Shown here in pieces: positions 45,288 through 53,505 of a stretch of DNA of 64,000 nt. Location: contig NZ_CALRWL010000001.1 in assembly GCF_943371865.1 (NCBI RefSeq), positions 124,001-188,000 on the forward strand. The letters are read 5' to 3'. A program made the position numbers and the translations under genes. Numbering within the stretch: position 1 is the first letter of the stretch; each line of letters opens with the position of its first letter. The DNA is from Azorhizobium sp943371865 (GTDB lineage Bacteria > Pseudomonadota > Alphaproteobacteria > Rhizobiales > Xanthobacteraceae). A model generated the notes under the pieces. The model was not told the DNA's origin, made no database searches, and was given only the letters and a program-made list of their open reading frames with translations.

Positions 45288-46600
45288 TCGTCGTGCAGCC
45301 CGCGCCCAAGATCGGCTGGTATGGCGACGATTTCACCGGCGCCAGCGATACCCTCGCCGTGCTGGCCCAGCGCGGGCAGCGGGCGCTGCTGTTCCGTGGC
45401 CTGCCGACGGCGGCGCAACTGGAGCGGGCGGGGCCGCTGGATGCGGTGGGCATTGCCGGGGCCTCGCGGGCCATGGCGCCGGATGAGATGACCGCGGAAC
45501 TCACTCCGGTGGGCGCCTTCTTCGCCGATCTCGGGGTGCGGGTGCTGCATTACAAATGCTGCTCCACCTTCGACAGCGCCCCCCATGTGGGCAATATCTC
45601 CGTCGCGGCGCGGGCACTGCGGGCCGCGGTGCCGGGGGCGTTTGCCAATGCGCTGCTGCCCATCGTCGGCGGCCAGCCGAACATCGGGCGCTATTGCACC
45701 TTCAGCACGCTGTTTGCCGCCGCCGGCACCGGCGGGGTGGTGCATCGCATCGACCGTCACCCCACCATGAGCGTGCATCCGGTGACGCCCATGGCGGAAG
45801 CGGACTTGCGCCGGCATCTGGCGCTCCAGGGCTTTGGCGCCATCGCCGGCCTGCATTATCCCGCCTACGGGGACGATGCGGCGGCGCTGGATGCGCAACT
45901 GGCCGCGCTGCTGGCCGGCGGCCCGGAGGCGGTGCTATGCGACATCTCCCGCCCTGAGGATCTGGCGGTCGTGGGGCGGCTGATCTGGCAGGCGGCGCAG
46001 CGCCAGCCGCTGCTGGCCATCGGCGCCTCCAGCGTGGCCCAGGCGCTGTGTGCGCACTGGGGCGCAACCGTTGCCCTGGCAGCGCCGCTCGCGCCCGCGC
46101 CGGGGCCGGTGTTTCTGCTGGCCGGCAGCCTGTCGCCGGTGACCCGCCGCCAGCGGGATCTGGCCCTGTCCTATGTGCAGGTGCCGGTGGATGCCGCCCG
46201 CCTCGCCGCCGATCCCGCTTATGGGGACACCCAGGCCGAGGCCATCGCCGCGCACCTGCTGGCCGGCCGCTCGGTGCTCGCCTCCACCGCACCGCAGGCC
46301 GGCGCCGCCGCCGCCGATGTGCCGCCCGCCGTGGTGGCGGCGGCCACGGCGACCTTCCTGACCCGGATCTTGCAGCGCGCGCCGGTGGGGCGTCTGGGCA
46401 TTGCCGGGGGCGATACCTCCAGCCGGGCGGTGCAGGGGCTGGATCTGTGGGGCCTGTCATTCCTGGGCGCGCCGTCGCCGGGCGTGGCCCTGTGCCGGGT
46501 GCATAGCGACGATGCGGCGCTGGACGGGATCGAACTGATGCTGAAGGGCGGCCAGATGGGCTCGGACGATCTGTTCGAGCGGCTGATCCACGGCGGCTGA
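45284..46600 (+). CDS. DUF1537 four-carbon acid sugar kinase family protein (OiaK-like)
   Basis: A 438-residue ATP-dependent kinase. The N-terminal sugar-acid-binding motif is WYGDDFTGASD (residues 12-22) and the C-terminal nucleotide-binding domain contains GIAGGDTSSRAV (near residue 369) and LMLKGGQMGSDDLF at the end. DUF1537 kinases phosphorylate sugar acids such as 3-oxo-tetronates, D-threonate or 3-oxo-isoapionate. Next to a RuBisCO-like protein the last is the closest precedent. GTG at 45284 is the start; it overlaps the RuBisCO-like stop (GTGA), so translation is coupled. It ends the TRAP operon. Confidence 0.88.
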   Translation: MIVVQPAPKIGWYGDDFTGASDTLAVLAQRGQRALLFRGLPTAAQLERAGPLDAVGIAGASRAMAPDEMTAELTPVGAFFADLGVRVLHYKCCSTFDSAPHVGNISVAARALRAAVPGAFANALLPIVGGQPNIGRYCTFSTLFAAAGTGGVVHRIDRHPTMSVHPVTPMAEADLRRHLALQGFGAIAGLHYPAYGDDAAALDAQLAALLAGGPEAVLCDISRPEDLAVVGRLIWQAAQRQPLLAIGASSVAQALCAHWGATVALAAPLAPAPGPVFLLAGSLSPVTRRQRDLALSYVQVPVDAARLAADPAYGDTQAEAIAAHLLAGRSVLASTAPQAGAAAADVPPAVVAAATATFLTRILQRAPVGRLGIAGGDTSSRAVQGLDLWGLSFLGAPSPGVALCRVHSDDAALDGIELMLKGGQMGSDDLFERLIHGG

Positions 46601-46682
46601 CAATTTCTGTCGCGTCCCCATGCGGGGCGTGTCGGCTCAGGGCATACTCCGGCGTCCTTGGGGAAACCGGGAGCGTGCCCTG

Positions 46683-47051
46683 ATGCAATATGCCATCCTT
46701 TGCTACAACCATGAGGATGTGGTCTGCGGCTGGACCAAGGCCGAGGACGATGCGGTCATGGCCAAGCTGGCAGTGGTCCATGAGAAGATCGCCGCCTCCG
46801 GGCGGCTGGGGCCGGTGGTGCGGCTGATGCCCACCACCACCGCCACCACACTGCGCAAGGACAGCGATCCGCCGCTGGTCATCGACGGCCCGTTCGCGGA
46901 AACCCGTGAGCAATTGCTGGGCTTCTACGTGGTGGAGGCGCAGAGCCTGGAGGAGGTGCTGGACATCACCCGGGATCTGGCCAAGGCCAATCCGGGCGGC
47001 GCCTATGAGGTCCGCCCCATCGCGCTGTTCTTCCCCCATGGCACCCCGTGA
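46683..47051 (+). CDS. YCII/DGPF domain protein
   Basis: A 122-residue YCII-fold protein with the name-giving motif (VIDGPFAETREQLLGFYVVEA, broken here as IDGPF then LLGFYVVEA) near residues 60-80. Such DGPF proteins are typically encoded beside ECF42 sigma factors and are thought to be involved in their signalling or to be their targets. The sigma-factor gene follows 22 bases downstream. GGGAG lies 9 bases before the ATG. Confidence 0.85.
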   Translation: MQYAILCYNHEDVVCGWTKAEDDAVMAKLAVVHEKIAASGRLGPVVRLMPTTTATTLRKDSDPPLVIDGPFAETREQLLGFYVVEAQSLEEVLDITRDLAKANPGGAYEVRPIALFFPHGTP

Positions 47052-47073
47052 GCGCCTCCCATGAGTGCGCCCC

Positions 47074-48327
47074 ATGACTGACATGGCCTGGATCCACGGG
47101 GCGCTGGCCGCCGCGCGGCCGCAGGCGGTGGCGGCGCTGCTGCGCTATTTTCGCGATCTGGACCTTGCCGAGGAGGCGGTGCAGGACGCCTGCCTGCGGG
47201 CGCTGAAGCACTGGCCCGAGAACGGCCCGCCGCGCGATCCCGTCGCCTGGCTGATCATGGTGGGGCGCAATGCGGGCATCGACGGTACCCGCCGCCGCCA
47301 GCGGGAGATGCCGCTGCCGGAGGAGGCGGTGCTCTCCGAAATGGACGATGCGGAGACCCAGGCCGCCGAGCGGCTGGATGGGGCGCATTATCGCGATGAC
47401 GTGCTGCGGCTGATGTTCATCTGCTGCCATCCCGAGCTGCCGGCCACCCAGCAGATCGCTTTGGCGCTGCGCATCGTCTCCGGCCTGTCGGTGAAGCAGA
47501 TCGCGCGGGCCTTCCTGGTGAGCGAAAGCGCCATGGAGCAGCGCATCACCCGCGCCAAGGCCCGCATTGCGGGGGCCGGCGTGCCGTTCGAGCCGCCGGG
47601 GCCGGTGGAGCGGGCGCAGCGGTTGGGGGCGGTGGCGGCCATGCTCTACCTGATTTTCACCGAAGGCTATTCCGCCACCGGCGGCGACGTGCCGCTGCGC
47701 GCCGGCCTGTGCGAGGAGGCGATCCGGCTGGCGCGGCTGCTGCTGCGGCTGTTTCCTGCCGAGCCGGAGGTGATGGGCCTCACCGCTTTGATGCTGCTCC
47801 AGCACGCCCGCGCCGCCGCGCGCCTGGACGCGCGTGGCGCCATCGTGCTGCTGGAGGATCAGGACCGCAGCCGGTGGGACACCACGCTCATTGCCGAGGG
47901 GCTGGCGCTGATCGACAAGGCCATGCGCCACCGCGCCCCCGGCGCCTATCAGATCCAGTCCGCCATCGCCGCGCTGCATGTGCGCGCCGCCACGCCGCAA
48001 GACACCGACTGGGTGCAGATCGAGCGGCTTTACGGCGCCCTGGAGCATCTCAATCCCTCGCCGGTCATCACGCTGAACCGGGCGGTGGCGGTGGCGAAGG
48101 TGTCCGGGCCGGCCGCCGCTTTGGCGCTGGTGGAGCCGTTGGCGCCGCGCCTGTCGGGCTATTTCTATTTCTTCGGGGTCAAGGGCGGCCTGCTGCTGCA
48201 ACTGGGCCGCACCGATGACGCCCGCGCCGCCTTTGATCAGGCCATCGCCCTGGCCGGCACCGCCGCCGAGGCGGCCCATATCCGCATGCATCTGGACCGG
48301 CTGGAACAACAGGCAGCCGCACCGTAA
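47074..48327 (+). CDS. ECF42-type RNA polymerase sigma factor with C-terminal extension
   Basis: A 417-residue sigma factor. Region 2 is near residues 15-75 (LAEEAVQDACLRALKHWP, VGRNAGIDGTRRR) and region 4 near 110-165 (LSVKQIARAFLVSESAMEQRITRAK). A helical, TPR-like extension of about 220 residues follows, containing YLIFTEGYSATGG. This is the ECF42 layout. These factors lack a classical anti-sigma factor and depend on their C-terminal domain. No anti-sigma gene is seen here, which fits. ATG at 47074 was preferred to GTG at 47065. Confidence 0.92.
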   Translation: MTDMAWIHGALAAARPQAVAALLRYFRDLDLAEEAVQDACLRALKHWPENGPPRDPVAWLIMVGRNAGIDGTRRRQREMPLPEEAVLSEMDDAETQAAERLDGAHYRDDVLRLMFICCHPELPATQQIALALRIVSGLSVKQIARAFLVSESAMEQRITRAKARIAGAGVPFEPPGPVERAQRLGAVAAMLYLIFTEGYSATGGDVPLRAGLCEEAIRLARLLLRLFPAEPEVMGLTALMLLQHARAAARLDARGAIVLLEDQDRSRWDTTLIAEGLALIDKAMRHRAPGAYQIQSAIAALHVRAATPQDTDWVQIERLYGALEHLNPSPVITLNRAVAVAKVSGPAAALALVEPLAPRLSGYFYFFGVKGGLLLQLGRTDDARAAFDQAIALAGTAAEAAHIRMHLDRLEQQAAAP

Positions 48328-48393
48328 AGCAACACCCAACGCGTCCCCTCCGGCCCGGCACTGCGCCGGGTCGAGCCCCATCAGGAGAGCCCC

Positions 48394-48906
48394 ATGCCCA
48401 GCGCCGCGTCAGGCCCATCATCCAAGACCTTCGAGATCGCCCGTCTTCTGCCGGCTCCGCGCGATGCGGTGTGGGCGGCGTTCACCCTGCTGGAGCAACT
48501 CAAGCAGTGGTGGGGCCCGGTCGGCCTCACCATGCAGAGTTGCACCCTCGATCTGCGCCCCGGCGGTCTGTTCCATTATGGCATGGCCATGCCCATAGGC
48601 GGCACGATGTGGGGCCGCTGGGTGATCCGCGCCGTCGACGCGCCGGAGCGGCTGGAATGGCTCAATGCCTTCTCCGACCCCCAGGGCGGCCTCTCCCGCC
48701 ATCCCATGGCACCCACCTGGCCGGCGGAGATGCTGTGCACCGTCGCCTTCGAGGCGAAGGGGGACCAGACGCTGCTGACCTTGCGCTCAGTGCCCTTCGA
48801 GGCCAGCGCCGCCGAGATCGCCACCTTCGAAGCCGGGTTCGCCAGCATGACCCAGGGCTTCGGCGGCACCTTCGATCAACTGGCCAGCTTTCTGGCGCGG
48901 AAATAG
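48394..48906 (+). CDS. SRPBCC/AHSA1 family protein
   Basis: A 170-residue START-like (AHSA1) protein: FEIARLLPAPRDAVWAAFT begins the fold and a C-terminal helix MTQGFGGTFDQLASFL closes it, together forming a hydrophobic ligand pocket. Such proteins are often found with ECF42 and DGPF genes. Its role may be ligand sensing or binding; no substrate can be named. AGGAGAG lies just before the start. Confidence 0.87.
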   Translation: MPSAASGPSSKTFEIARLLPAPRDAVWAAFTLLEQLKQWWGPVGLTMQSCTLDLRPGGLFHYGMAMPIGGTMWGRWVIRAVDAPERLEWLNAFSDPQGGLSRHPMAPTWPAEMLCTVAFEAKGDQTLLTLRSVPFEASAAEIATFEAGFASMTQGFGGTFDQLASFLARK

Positions 48907-48967
48907 CCTTCGTCGGTCCCGGGGGCGGGGCGGGCGAGCCGCGCCCCCGCCTGCGTGGGTCGGTGTG

Positions 48968-48983
48968 CTTGCGCCAGCGCAAG
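48968..48983. promoter_or_regulatory. Short palindrome upstream of the P-type ATPase gene
   Basis: CTTGCGC-CA-GCGCAAG is a perfect 7-bp dyad 60 bases before the mgtA-type start, in the 136-base gap after the SRPBCC gene. It could be an operator or a small hairpin. Confidence 0.3.
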
Positions 48984-49042
48984 GCGTCGCACTGCGCCAG
49001 CCTATAGGGGGAGGCACCCGCTCTCCGGCGCCGCAGGCCTCC

Positions 49043-51616
49043 ATGACCCAGCCGTCCTTGACTGCCGCCCCGGCGCCCATGCCCCCCGGCGGCGCCGCGC
49101 CCGCCTTCTGGACCCAGGAGGCCGACGCGCTCCTGGCCGGCCTGGATGCCACCCCCGCCGGCCTCACCTCGGCGCAAGCTGCCGCACGACTGGCCACGGC
49201 GGGCGCCAATGTGGCGGTGGCGAGCCGCAGCCGTAGCCTGCTGGCCAAATTGTTGAAACGCCTGGCCGAACCGCTCATCGCCATTCTGCTGCTGGCGGCG
49301 GCGGTGTCCGGCGCCACCGGCGATTGGCAGAGCTTCGTGGTCATCGTGCTGATCGTGCTGTTCTCCATCGGCCTCGACATTTTCCAGGAGCAGAAGGCCG
49401 AGGCGGCGGTGGAGGCGCTGAAGCGCTCCGTGGCCGTCACCGCGCGGGTACGGCGGGACGGCGGCCATCTCACCGTCCCGGTGCGCGACATCGTGCCCGG
49501 CGACATCGTGGAGCTGACCGCCGGCGATCTGGTGCCGGCCGACGGCATCCTGCTGTCGGGCCGGGGCGCGCTGGCCAATGAGGTGGCGCTGACCGGCGAG
49601 GCCTATGGCGCGGAAAAGCGCGCCGGACCCTGCGCCGCCACCGAAGCGAGCGATGCCACCAACGCTTTGTTCGCCGGCACCAGCATCGTCGGCGGCGAGG
49701 CGGTGATGCTGGTGGTGGCCACCGGAAGCGCCACCCGCTTCGGCCGCATCGCGCTGGCGGTGCAGGAGAAAGTCACGCCCGGCGCGTTCGAGCGCGGCAT
49801 CCATGCCTTGGGCATGCTGATCCTGCGGCTGACCGGCTTTCTGGTGCTGTTCGTGCTGCTGACCCAATTGGTCAAGCAGGGGCTGTCGCTGGAAGCCTTC
49901 CTGTTCGCGGTGGCCCTCGCCGTCGGGTTGACGCCGGAACTGCTGCCCATGGTCACCACCGTCACCTTGTCCCGCGGCGCGGTGCGCATGGCGGCGCGCA
50001 AGGTGGTGGTCAAGCGCTTGTCCGCCATCCACGATCTCGGCGCCATGGACGTGCTGTGCACCGACAAGACCGGCACCCTGACCGAAGCCCGCATCGCCCT
50101 CATGGGCAGCTTTGGCGCCGATGGCGTGGAGGGGACGCGCGCCGGCGATCTGGCGCGGCTGAACAGCCATTTCATCGGCGGCCTGCGCAGCAATCTGGAT
50201 GATGCCTTGCTGGCCTCGGGGCCGCCGGAGGCAACCGGCCTCAGCCTGCTGGATGACAAGCCGTTCGATTTCGACACCCGCCGCGCCACAGTGCTGCTGG
50301 CGAGGCCGGAGGGGCGGCAGTTGATCGCCAAGGGCGCGCCGGAAGCGGTGCTGGCGGCCTGCGGGCGGGTGGAATTGCCCGACGGCAGCGTGGCGCCGCT
50401 GGATGAGGCGGTGCGGGCGCGCGTGGCCGAGCTGATGGAGGCCAAGGGCCGCCAGGGCTTGCGCCTGCTGGGCGTGGCGCGCTGTCCGGTGGCGGCGGAC
50501 TGCGCCGAAATCCCCGCCGGCGACGCCGATTTCATCTTCATCGGCTGCGTGGTGTTTCTCGATCCGCCCAAGGCCTCGGCCACCGGCGCGGTGGCGCGGC
50601 TGGCGGATGCGGGCATCCGGGTGAAGATCGTCTCCGGCGATGCGGAAGCGGTGGTGCGCCATCTGGTGGAGACCTTGAGCCTGCCGGCGCGCGGGCTGCT
50701 CACCGGCGCCCAGATCGAGGGCCTCTCCGATGGCGCCTTGGCCGAGCGGGTGTCCGGCGTGGACCTGTTCGTGCGGGTGTCGCCGGAGCAGAAGAGCCGC
50801 ATCGTGCGCGCCTTGCGCCGGCGCGGTCACACCGTGGGCTTCATCGGCGACGGCATCAATGACGCCCCGGCCATCCATGCCGCCGATGTGGGGCTCTCGG
50901 TGGAGGGCGGCACCGACGTCGCCCGCGAAGCCGCCGACATCATCCTCCTGGATACGGATCTGGGGGTGCTGGCGGACGGGGTGGCGGAGGGCCGGCGCAC
51001 CTATGCCAACATCATGAAATATGTGCGCATGGGCACCAGTTCGAACTTCGGCAACATGCTGTCCATGGCGGCGGCTTCCCTGGTGCTGCCGTTCCTGCCG
51101 CTGGCGCCGCTGCAGATCCTGCTCAACAATCTGATCTATGATCTGTCCGAGATCGGCATTCCGTTCGACAGCGCCGATGACGAGGATCTGGCCCGGCCGC
51201 ACGCCTGGGACATGAGCGCGGTGCTGCGGTTCACGCTCATCATGGGGCCGCTCTCGTCGCTTTTCGATCTCGCCACCTTCGCCATCCTGCGGCTGGTGTT
51301 CGAGGCCGGGGTGGAGCAGTTCCGCACCGCCTGGTTCGTGGAATCCATCGCGTCGCAGATCTTGGTGATCTTCATCATCCGAACCCGCCGCCCGGCGTGG
51401 CTGAGCCGGCCGGACAAAGTGCTCACTTTCACCTCGCTCACCGCTCTGGCGGTGGCCTTGCTGCTGGCTTTGACCCCCCTTGGCCGGGAGATCGGCTTTG
51501 CCGCGCTGCCGCCGGCGCTGCTGGGCGCCATTGCCGGCCTGACCTTGGCCTATCTCGCCGCCGCCGAGGCCCTGAAGCGCGTCGCCATCAAGGCGGAGCG
51601 GGGCCGCAGGCACTGA
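49043..51616 (+). CDS. mgtA: Magnesium-translocating P-type ATPase (MgtA/MgtB type)
   Basis: An 857-residue P3B-type ATPase. It has the N-terminal cation-ATPase segment, the actuator motif ALTGEA, the intramembrane motif VGLTPELLPMVTTVTLSRG characteristic of Mg transporters, the phosphorylated aspartate D341 in DKTGTLTE, the hinge GDGINDAPA and about ten helices. It would import Mg2+ across the inner membrane using ATP. The ATG at 49043 was chosen because the family N-terminus starts nearby; a longer frame upstream has no support. I did not find an obvious mgtA-type leader RNA. Confidence 0.92.
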   Translation: MTQPSLTAAPAPMPPGGAAPAFWTQEADALLAGLDATPAGLTSAQAAARLATAGANVAVASRSRSLLAKLLKRLAEPLIAILLLAAAVSGATGDWQSFVVIVLIVLFSIGLDIFQEQKAEAAVEALKRSVAVTARVRRDGGHLTVPVRDIVPGDIVELTAGDLVPADGILLSGRGALANEVALTGEAYGAEKRAGPCAATEASDATNALFAGTSIVGGEAVMLVVATGSATRFGRIALAVQEKVTPGAFERGIHALGMLILRLTGFLVLFVLLTQLVKQGLSLEAFLFAVALAVGLTPELLPMVTTVTLSRGAVRMAARKVVVKRLSAIHDLGAMDVLCTDKTGTLTEARIALMGSFGADGVEGTRAGDLARLNSHFIGGLRSNLDDALLASGPPEATGLSLLDDKPFDFDTRRATVLLARPEGRQLIAKGAPEAVLAACGRVELPDGSVAPLDEAVRARVAELMEAKGRQGLRLLGVARCPVAADCAEIPAGDADFIFIGCVVFLDPPKASATGAVARLADAGIRVKIVSGDAEAVVRHLVETLSLPARGLLTGAQIEGLSDGALAERVSGVDLFVRVSPEQKSRIVRALRRRGHTVGFIGDGINDAPAIHAADVGLSVEGGTDVAREAADIILLDTDLGVLADGVAEGRRTYANIMKYVRMGTSSNFGNMLSMAAASLVLPFLPLAPLQILLNNLIYDLSEIGIPFDSADDEDLARPHAWDMSAVLRFTLIMGPLSSLFDLATFAILRLVFEAGVEQFRTAWFVESIASQILVIFIIRTRRPAWLSRPDKVLTFTSLTALAVALLLALTPLGREIGFAALPPALLGAIAGLTLAYLAAAEALKRVAIKAERGRRH

Positions 51617-51649
51617 CCGATCCGGGGCGCGACCGGCTCTGAACCGCCA

Positions 51650-51678
51650 AGAGGCGGCCGGGGGAAGCGGCCGCCTCT
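51650..51678. terminator. Stem-loop between the convergent mgtA and small-protein array
   Basis: AGAGGCGGCC and GGCCGCCTCT form a perfect 10-bp stem with a 9-base loop between two convergent transcription units. A T-run is missing on both sides, so it may act as a bidirectional, weak or Rho-assisted terminator. Confidence 0.55.
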
Positions 51679-51694
51679 GGAGGGGGAAGTGGGA

Positions 51695-51946
51695 TCACTC
51701 GACGTCGGGATCGAACGCCGGGCCCCAGTGCGGATCAGCGGCGCCGACCAGCGAGCCGATGCCGGTCTGGTGCACGGCGGTAGCGGCGAGCTTGGGCATC
51801 AGCAGCGGCTTGAGGGTTTCCTGGGCGGACACCGCATACTGCTGGGCATTGGTGGGGCCGATATCCGGGCCGGCGAAGGCGGCGGTGGACAGGCCCATGA
51901 GGGCGACGGCGGTGCCGAGGGCGAGAAGGTCTTTGGTGTTGAACAT
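51695..51946 (-). CDS. Small exported protein, tandem family copy 1 (last in array)
   Basis: An 83-residue protein of unknown function. It begins MFNTKDLLALG, has a hydrophobic signal peptide ending STAAFAG, and a mature part of about 60 residues with GPDIGPTNAQQY, HQTGIGSLVG and the acidic end AFDPDVE. It is nearly identical to copies 2 and 3. The ATG is preceded by CCGGAG and a pyrimidine-rich leader. The mature protein has no cysteine or recognised domain; it is probably periplasmic or secreted. Confidence 0.8.
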   Translation of the reverse strand: MFNTKDLLALGTAVALMGLSTAAFAGPDIGPTNAQQYAVSAQETLKPLLMPKLAATAVHQTGIGSLVGAADPHWGPAFDPDVE

Positions 51947-52005
51947 GGTCGTGACTCCGGTTCGAGAAGCGGAAGAAGAAGAGGAAGGGGACGGGGGAGG
52001 GGCGA

Positions 52006-52257
52006 TCACTCGACGTCAGGATCGAAGGCCGGGCCCCAGTGCGGATCAGCGGCGCCAACCAGAGAGCCGATGCCGGTCTGGTGCACGGCGGTGGCGGCGA
52101 GCTTGGGCATCAGCAGAGGCTTGAGGGTTTCCTGGGCGGAGACCGCATACTGCTGGGCATTGGTGGGGCCGATATCCGGCCCGGCGAAAGCGGCGGTGGA
52201 CAGGCCCATCAGGGCGACGGCGGTGCCAAGGGCGAGAAGCTTGTTGGTGTTGAACAT
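52006..52257 (-). CDS. Small exported protein, tandem family copy 2
   Basis: An 83-residue protein that differs from copy 1 essentially in MFNTNKLL instead of MFNTKDLL. It has the same signal peptide and the same mature sequence GPDIGPTN...DPDVE. The unit start-to-start distance to copy 1 is 311 bases, and the intergenic leader (CCGGAG ribosome-binding site plus C/T-rich tract) is also duplicated, so each copy carries its own translation start region. Confidence 0.8.
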   Translation of the reverse strand: MFNTNKLLALGTAVALMGLSTAAFAGPDIGPTNAQQYAVSAQETLKPLLMPKLAATAVHQTGIGSLVGAADPHWGPAFDPDVE

Positions 52258-52334
52258 GGTCGTGACTCCGGTTCGAGAAGCGGAAGAAGAAGAGGAAGGG
52301 GACAGGGACGGGGACTGGGACAGGGGAGGGTGGA

Positions 52335-52586
52335 TCACTCGACGTCGGGATCGAAGGCCGGGCCCCAGTGCGGATCAGCGGCGCCGACCAGCGAGCCGAT
52401 GCCGGTCTGGTGCACGGCGGCGGCGGCGAGCTTGGGCATCAGCAGAGGCTTGAGGGTTTCCTGGGCGGAGACCGCATACTGCTGGGCGTTGGTGGGGCCG
52501 ATATCCGGGCCGGCGAAGGCGGCGGTGGACAGGCCCATCAGGGCGACGGCGGTGCCAAGGGCGAGAAGGTCTTTGGTGTTGAACAT
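52335..52586 (-). CDS. Small exported protein, tandem family copy 3
   Basis: An 83-residue protein like copies 1 and 2 (MFNTKDLL form, with KLAAAAVHQTG instead of KLAATAVHQTG). The spacer to copy 2 is longer (77 bases against 58-59), because the pyrimidine-rich leader is expanded. Function unknown. Confidence 0.8.
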   Translation of the reverse strand: MFNTKDLLALGTAVALMGLSTAAFAGPDIGPTNAQQYAVSAQETLKPLLMPKLAAAAVHQTGIGSLVGAADPHWGPAFDPDVE

Positions 52587-52644
52587 GGTCGTGACTCCGG
52601 TTCGAGAAGGGGAAGAAGAAGAGGAAGAGGCGGGGGAGGGGCGA

Positions 52645-52893
52645 TCACTCGACGTCGGGATCGAAGGCCGGGCCCGAGTGCGGGTCGGCCGGGCCGATCA
52701 GCGAGCCGATGCCGGTCTGATCCACGGCGGCGGCGGAGAGCTTGGGCGCCACCGGGTTCAGGCTCTCCTGGGCGGAGACCTGATACTGCTGCTCATTGGT
52801 GGGGCCGATGTCGGGGCCGGCGAAAGCGGCGGTGGACAGGCCCATCAGGGCGACGGCGGTGCCAAGGGCGAGAAGCTTGTTGGTGTTGAACAT
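52645..52893 (-). CDS. Small exported protein, tandem family copy 4 (first in array, most divergent)
   Basis: An 82-residue protein, first in the array and therefore nearest the promoter. Signal peptide and ends are as in the other copies, but the middle differs: NEQQYQVSAQESLNPVAPKL, one residue shorter, and VDQTGIGSLIGPADPHSG. It is probably the ancestral copy, the other three having arisen by later duplication. Its leader differs as well: a 10-bp hairpin with the ribosome-binding site in the loop directly abuts the start codon. Confidence 0.8.
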   Translation of the reverse strand: MFNTNKLLALGTAVALMGLSTAAFAGPDIGPTNEQQYQVSAQESLNPVAPKLSAAAVDQTGIGSLIGPADPHSGPAFDPDVE

Positions 52894-52921
52894 TGTCTTT
52901 ACTCCGTTTCGGTAAAGACAA
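52893..52921 (-). promoter_or_regulatory. Hairpin enclosing the ribosome-binding site of the small-protein array
   Basis: On the minus strand TTGTCTTTAC and GTAAAGACAA form a perfect 10-bp stem. The 9-base loop contains CGGA, the start of the ribosome-binding site CGGAG, and the 3' arm runs into the ATG. A second inverted repeat, TCCCCA-N17-TGGGGA, lies just upstream at 52933-52961. Translational or transcriptional control of the array is plausible. Confidence 0.5.
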
Positions 52922-52929
52922 CTTAGCAA

Positions 52930-53505
52930 GCGTCCCCAGTTGTTCGTATTCTACGTGGGGATCATCAGGTCATGACTAGGGCTGGAGCGCTCATACGAAG
53001 GTTTGAGGCCGCACGCCCGGTAGCATTCAGCCTGGGGCAAAACCGGTTTTAGCCGCAGCGGCGGGACTGCGCTGGGGCGGATCACGGCACGCCCATCCCG
53101 CCACGCAGCGGACAGACAGCCGCCGCGGATTCCGCCTGACCGCGGACAGACCGGTGCGGGCCTAGATACTGCCGCCGATCCACGCTATAGCTGGATCGAA
53201 GTCCACGGACAGTTCTCCTGCAACATCACGATCCATGCTTTGAGCGTCAGATTGCGGCGGTTGCAGCAACAAGGTTAAGCGCTGGCGAGCGAACCTAGTC
53301 GATCCGGCCATGCAGGACGCTGCGACCACTCTCAATGCCTGCGCTCCGATTATCGACGGGCACTGCACACTGGTCCTGCTCTCCTTCAGCAGGCAGATGG
53401 GTTCCGCGAAGCGGATTGCGTGGTTGATGTCATGAAGAACCGCCACACCCGAAAGGAAAGTGGCCGCCTCCCATGCGCCGCAGAGGACCGGGAGGCGGCA
53501 CGGGC
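52930..53505. other. Intergenic region with no supported gene
   Basis: The first part is the promoter region of the small-protein array. From about 53160 to 53450 a degenerate open stretch exists on both strands (a 94-codon minus-strand frame), but no recognisable protein or good start signal, so it may be a decayed gene. The 3' end of the alpha/beta hydrolase follows. Confidence 0.4.

Noticed and set aside
48662..51613. A 983-codon open frame antisense to the P-type ATPase gene
   Set aside because: The sense frame has complete P-type ATPase motifs. The antisense product is H/Q/R-rich and looks like a composition artefact.
51650..51678. Classical intrinsic terminator after mgtA
   Set aside because: The stem is strong but neither strand has a T-run, so only a weak or factor-assisted terminator is claimed.
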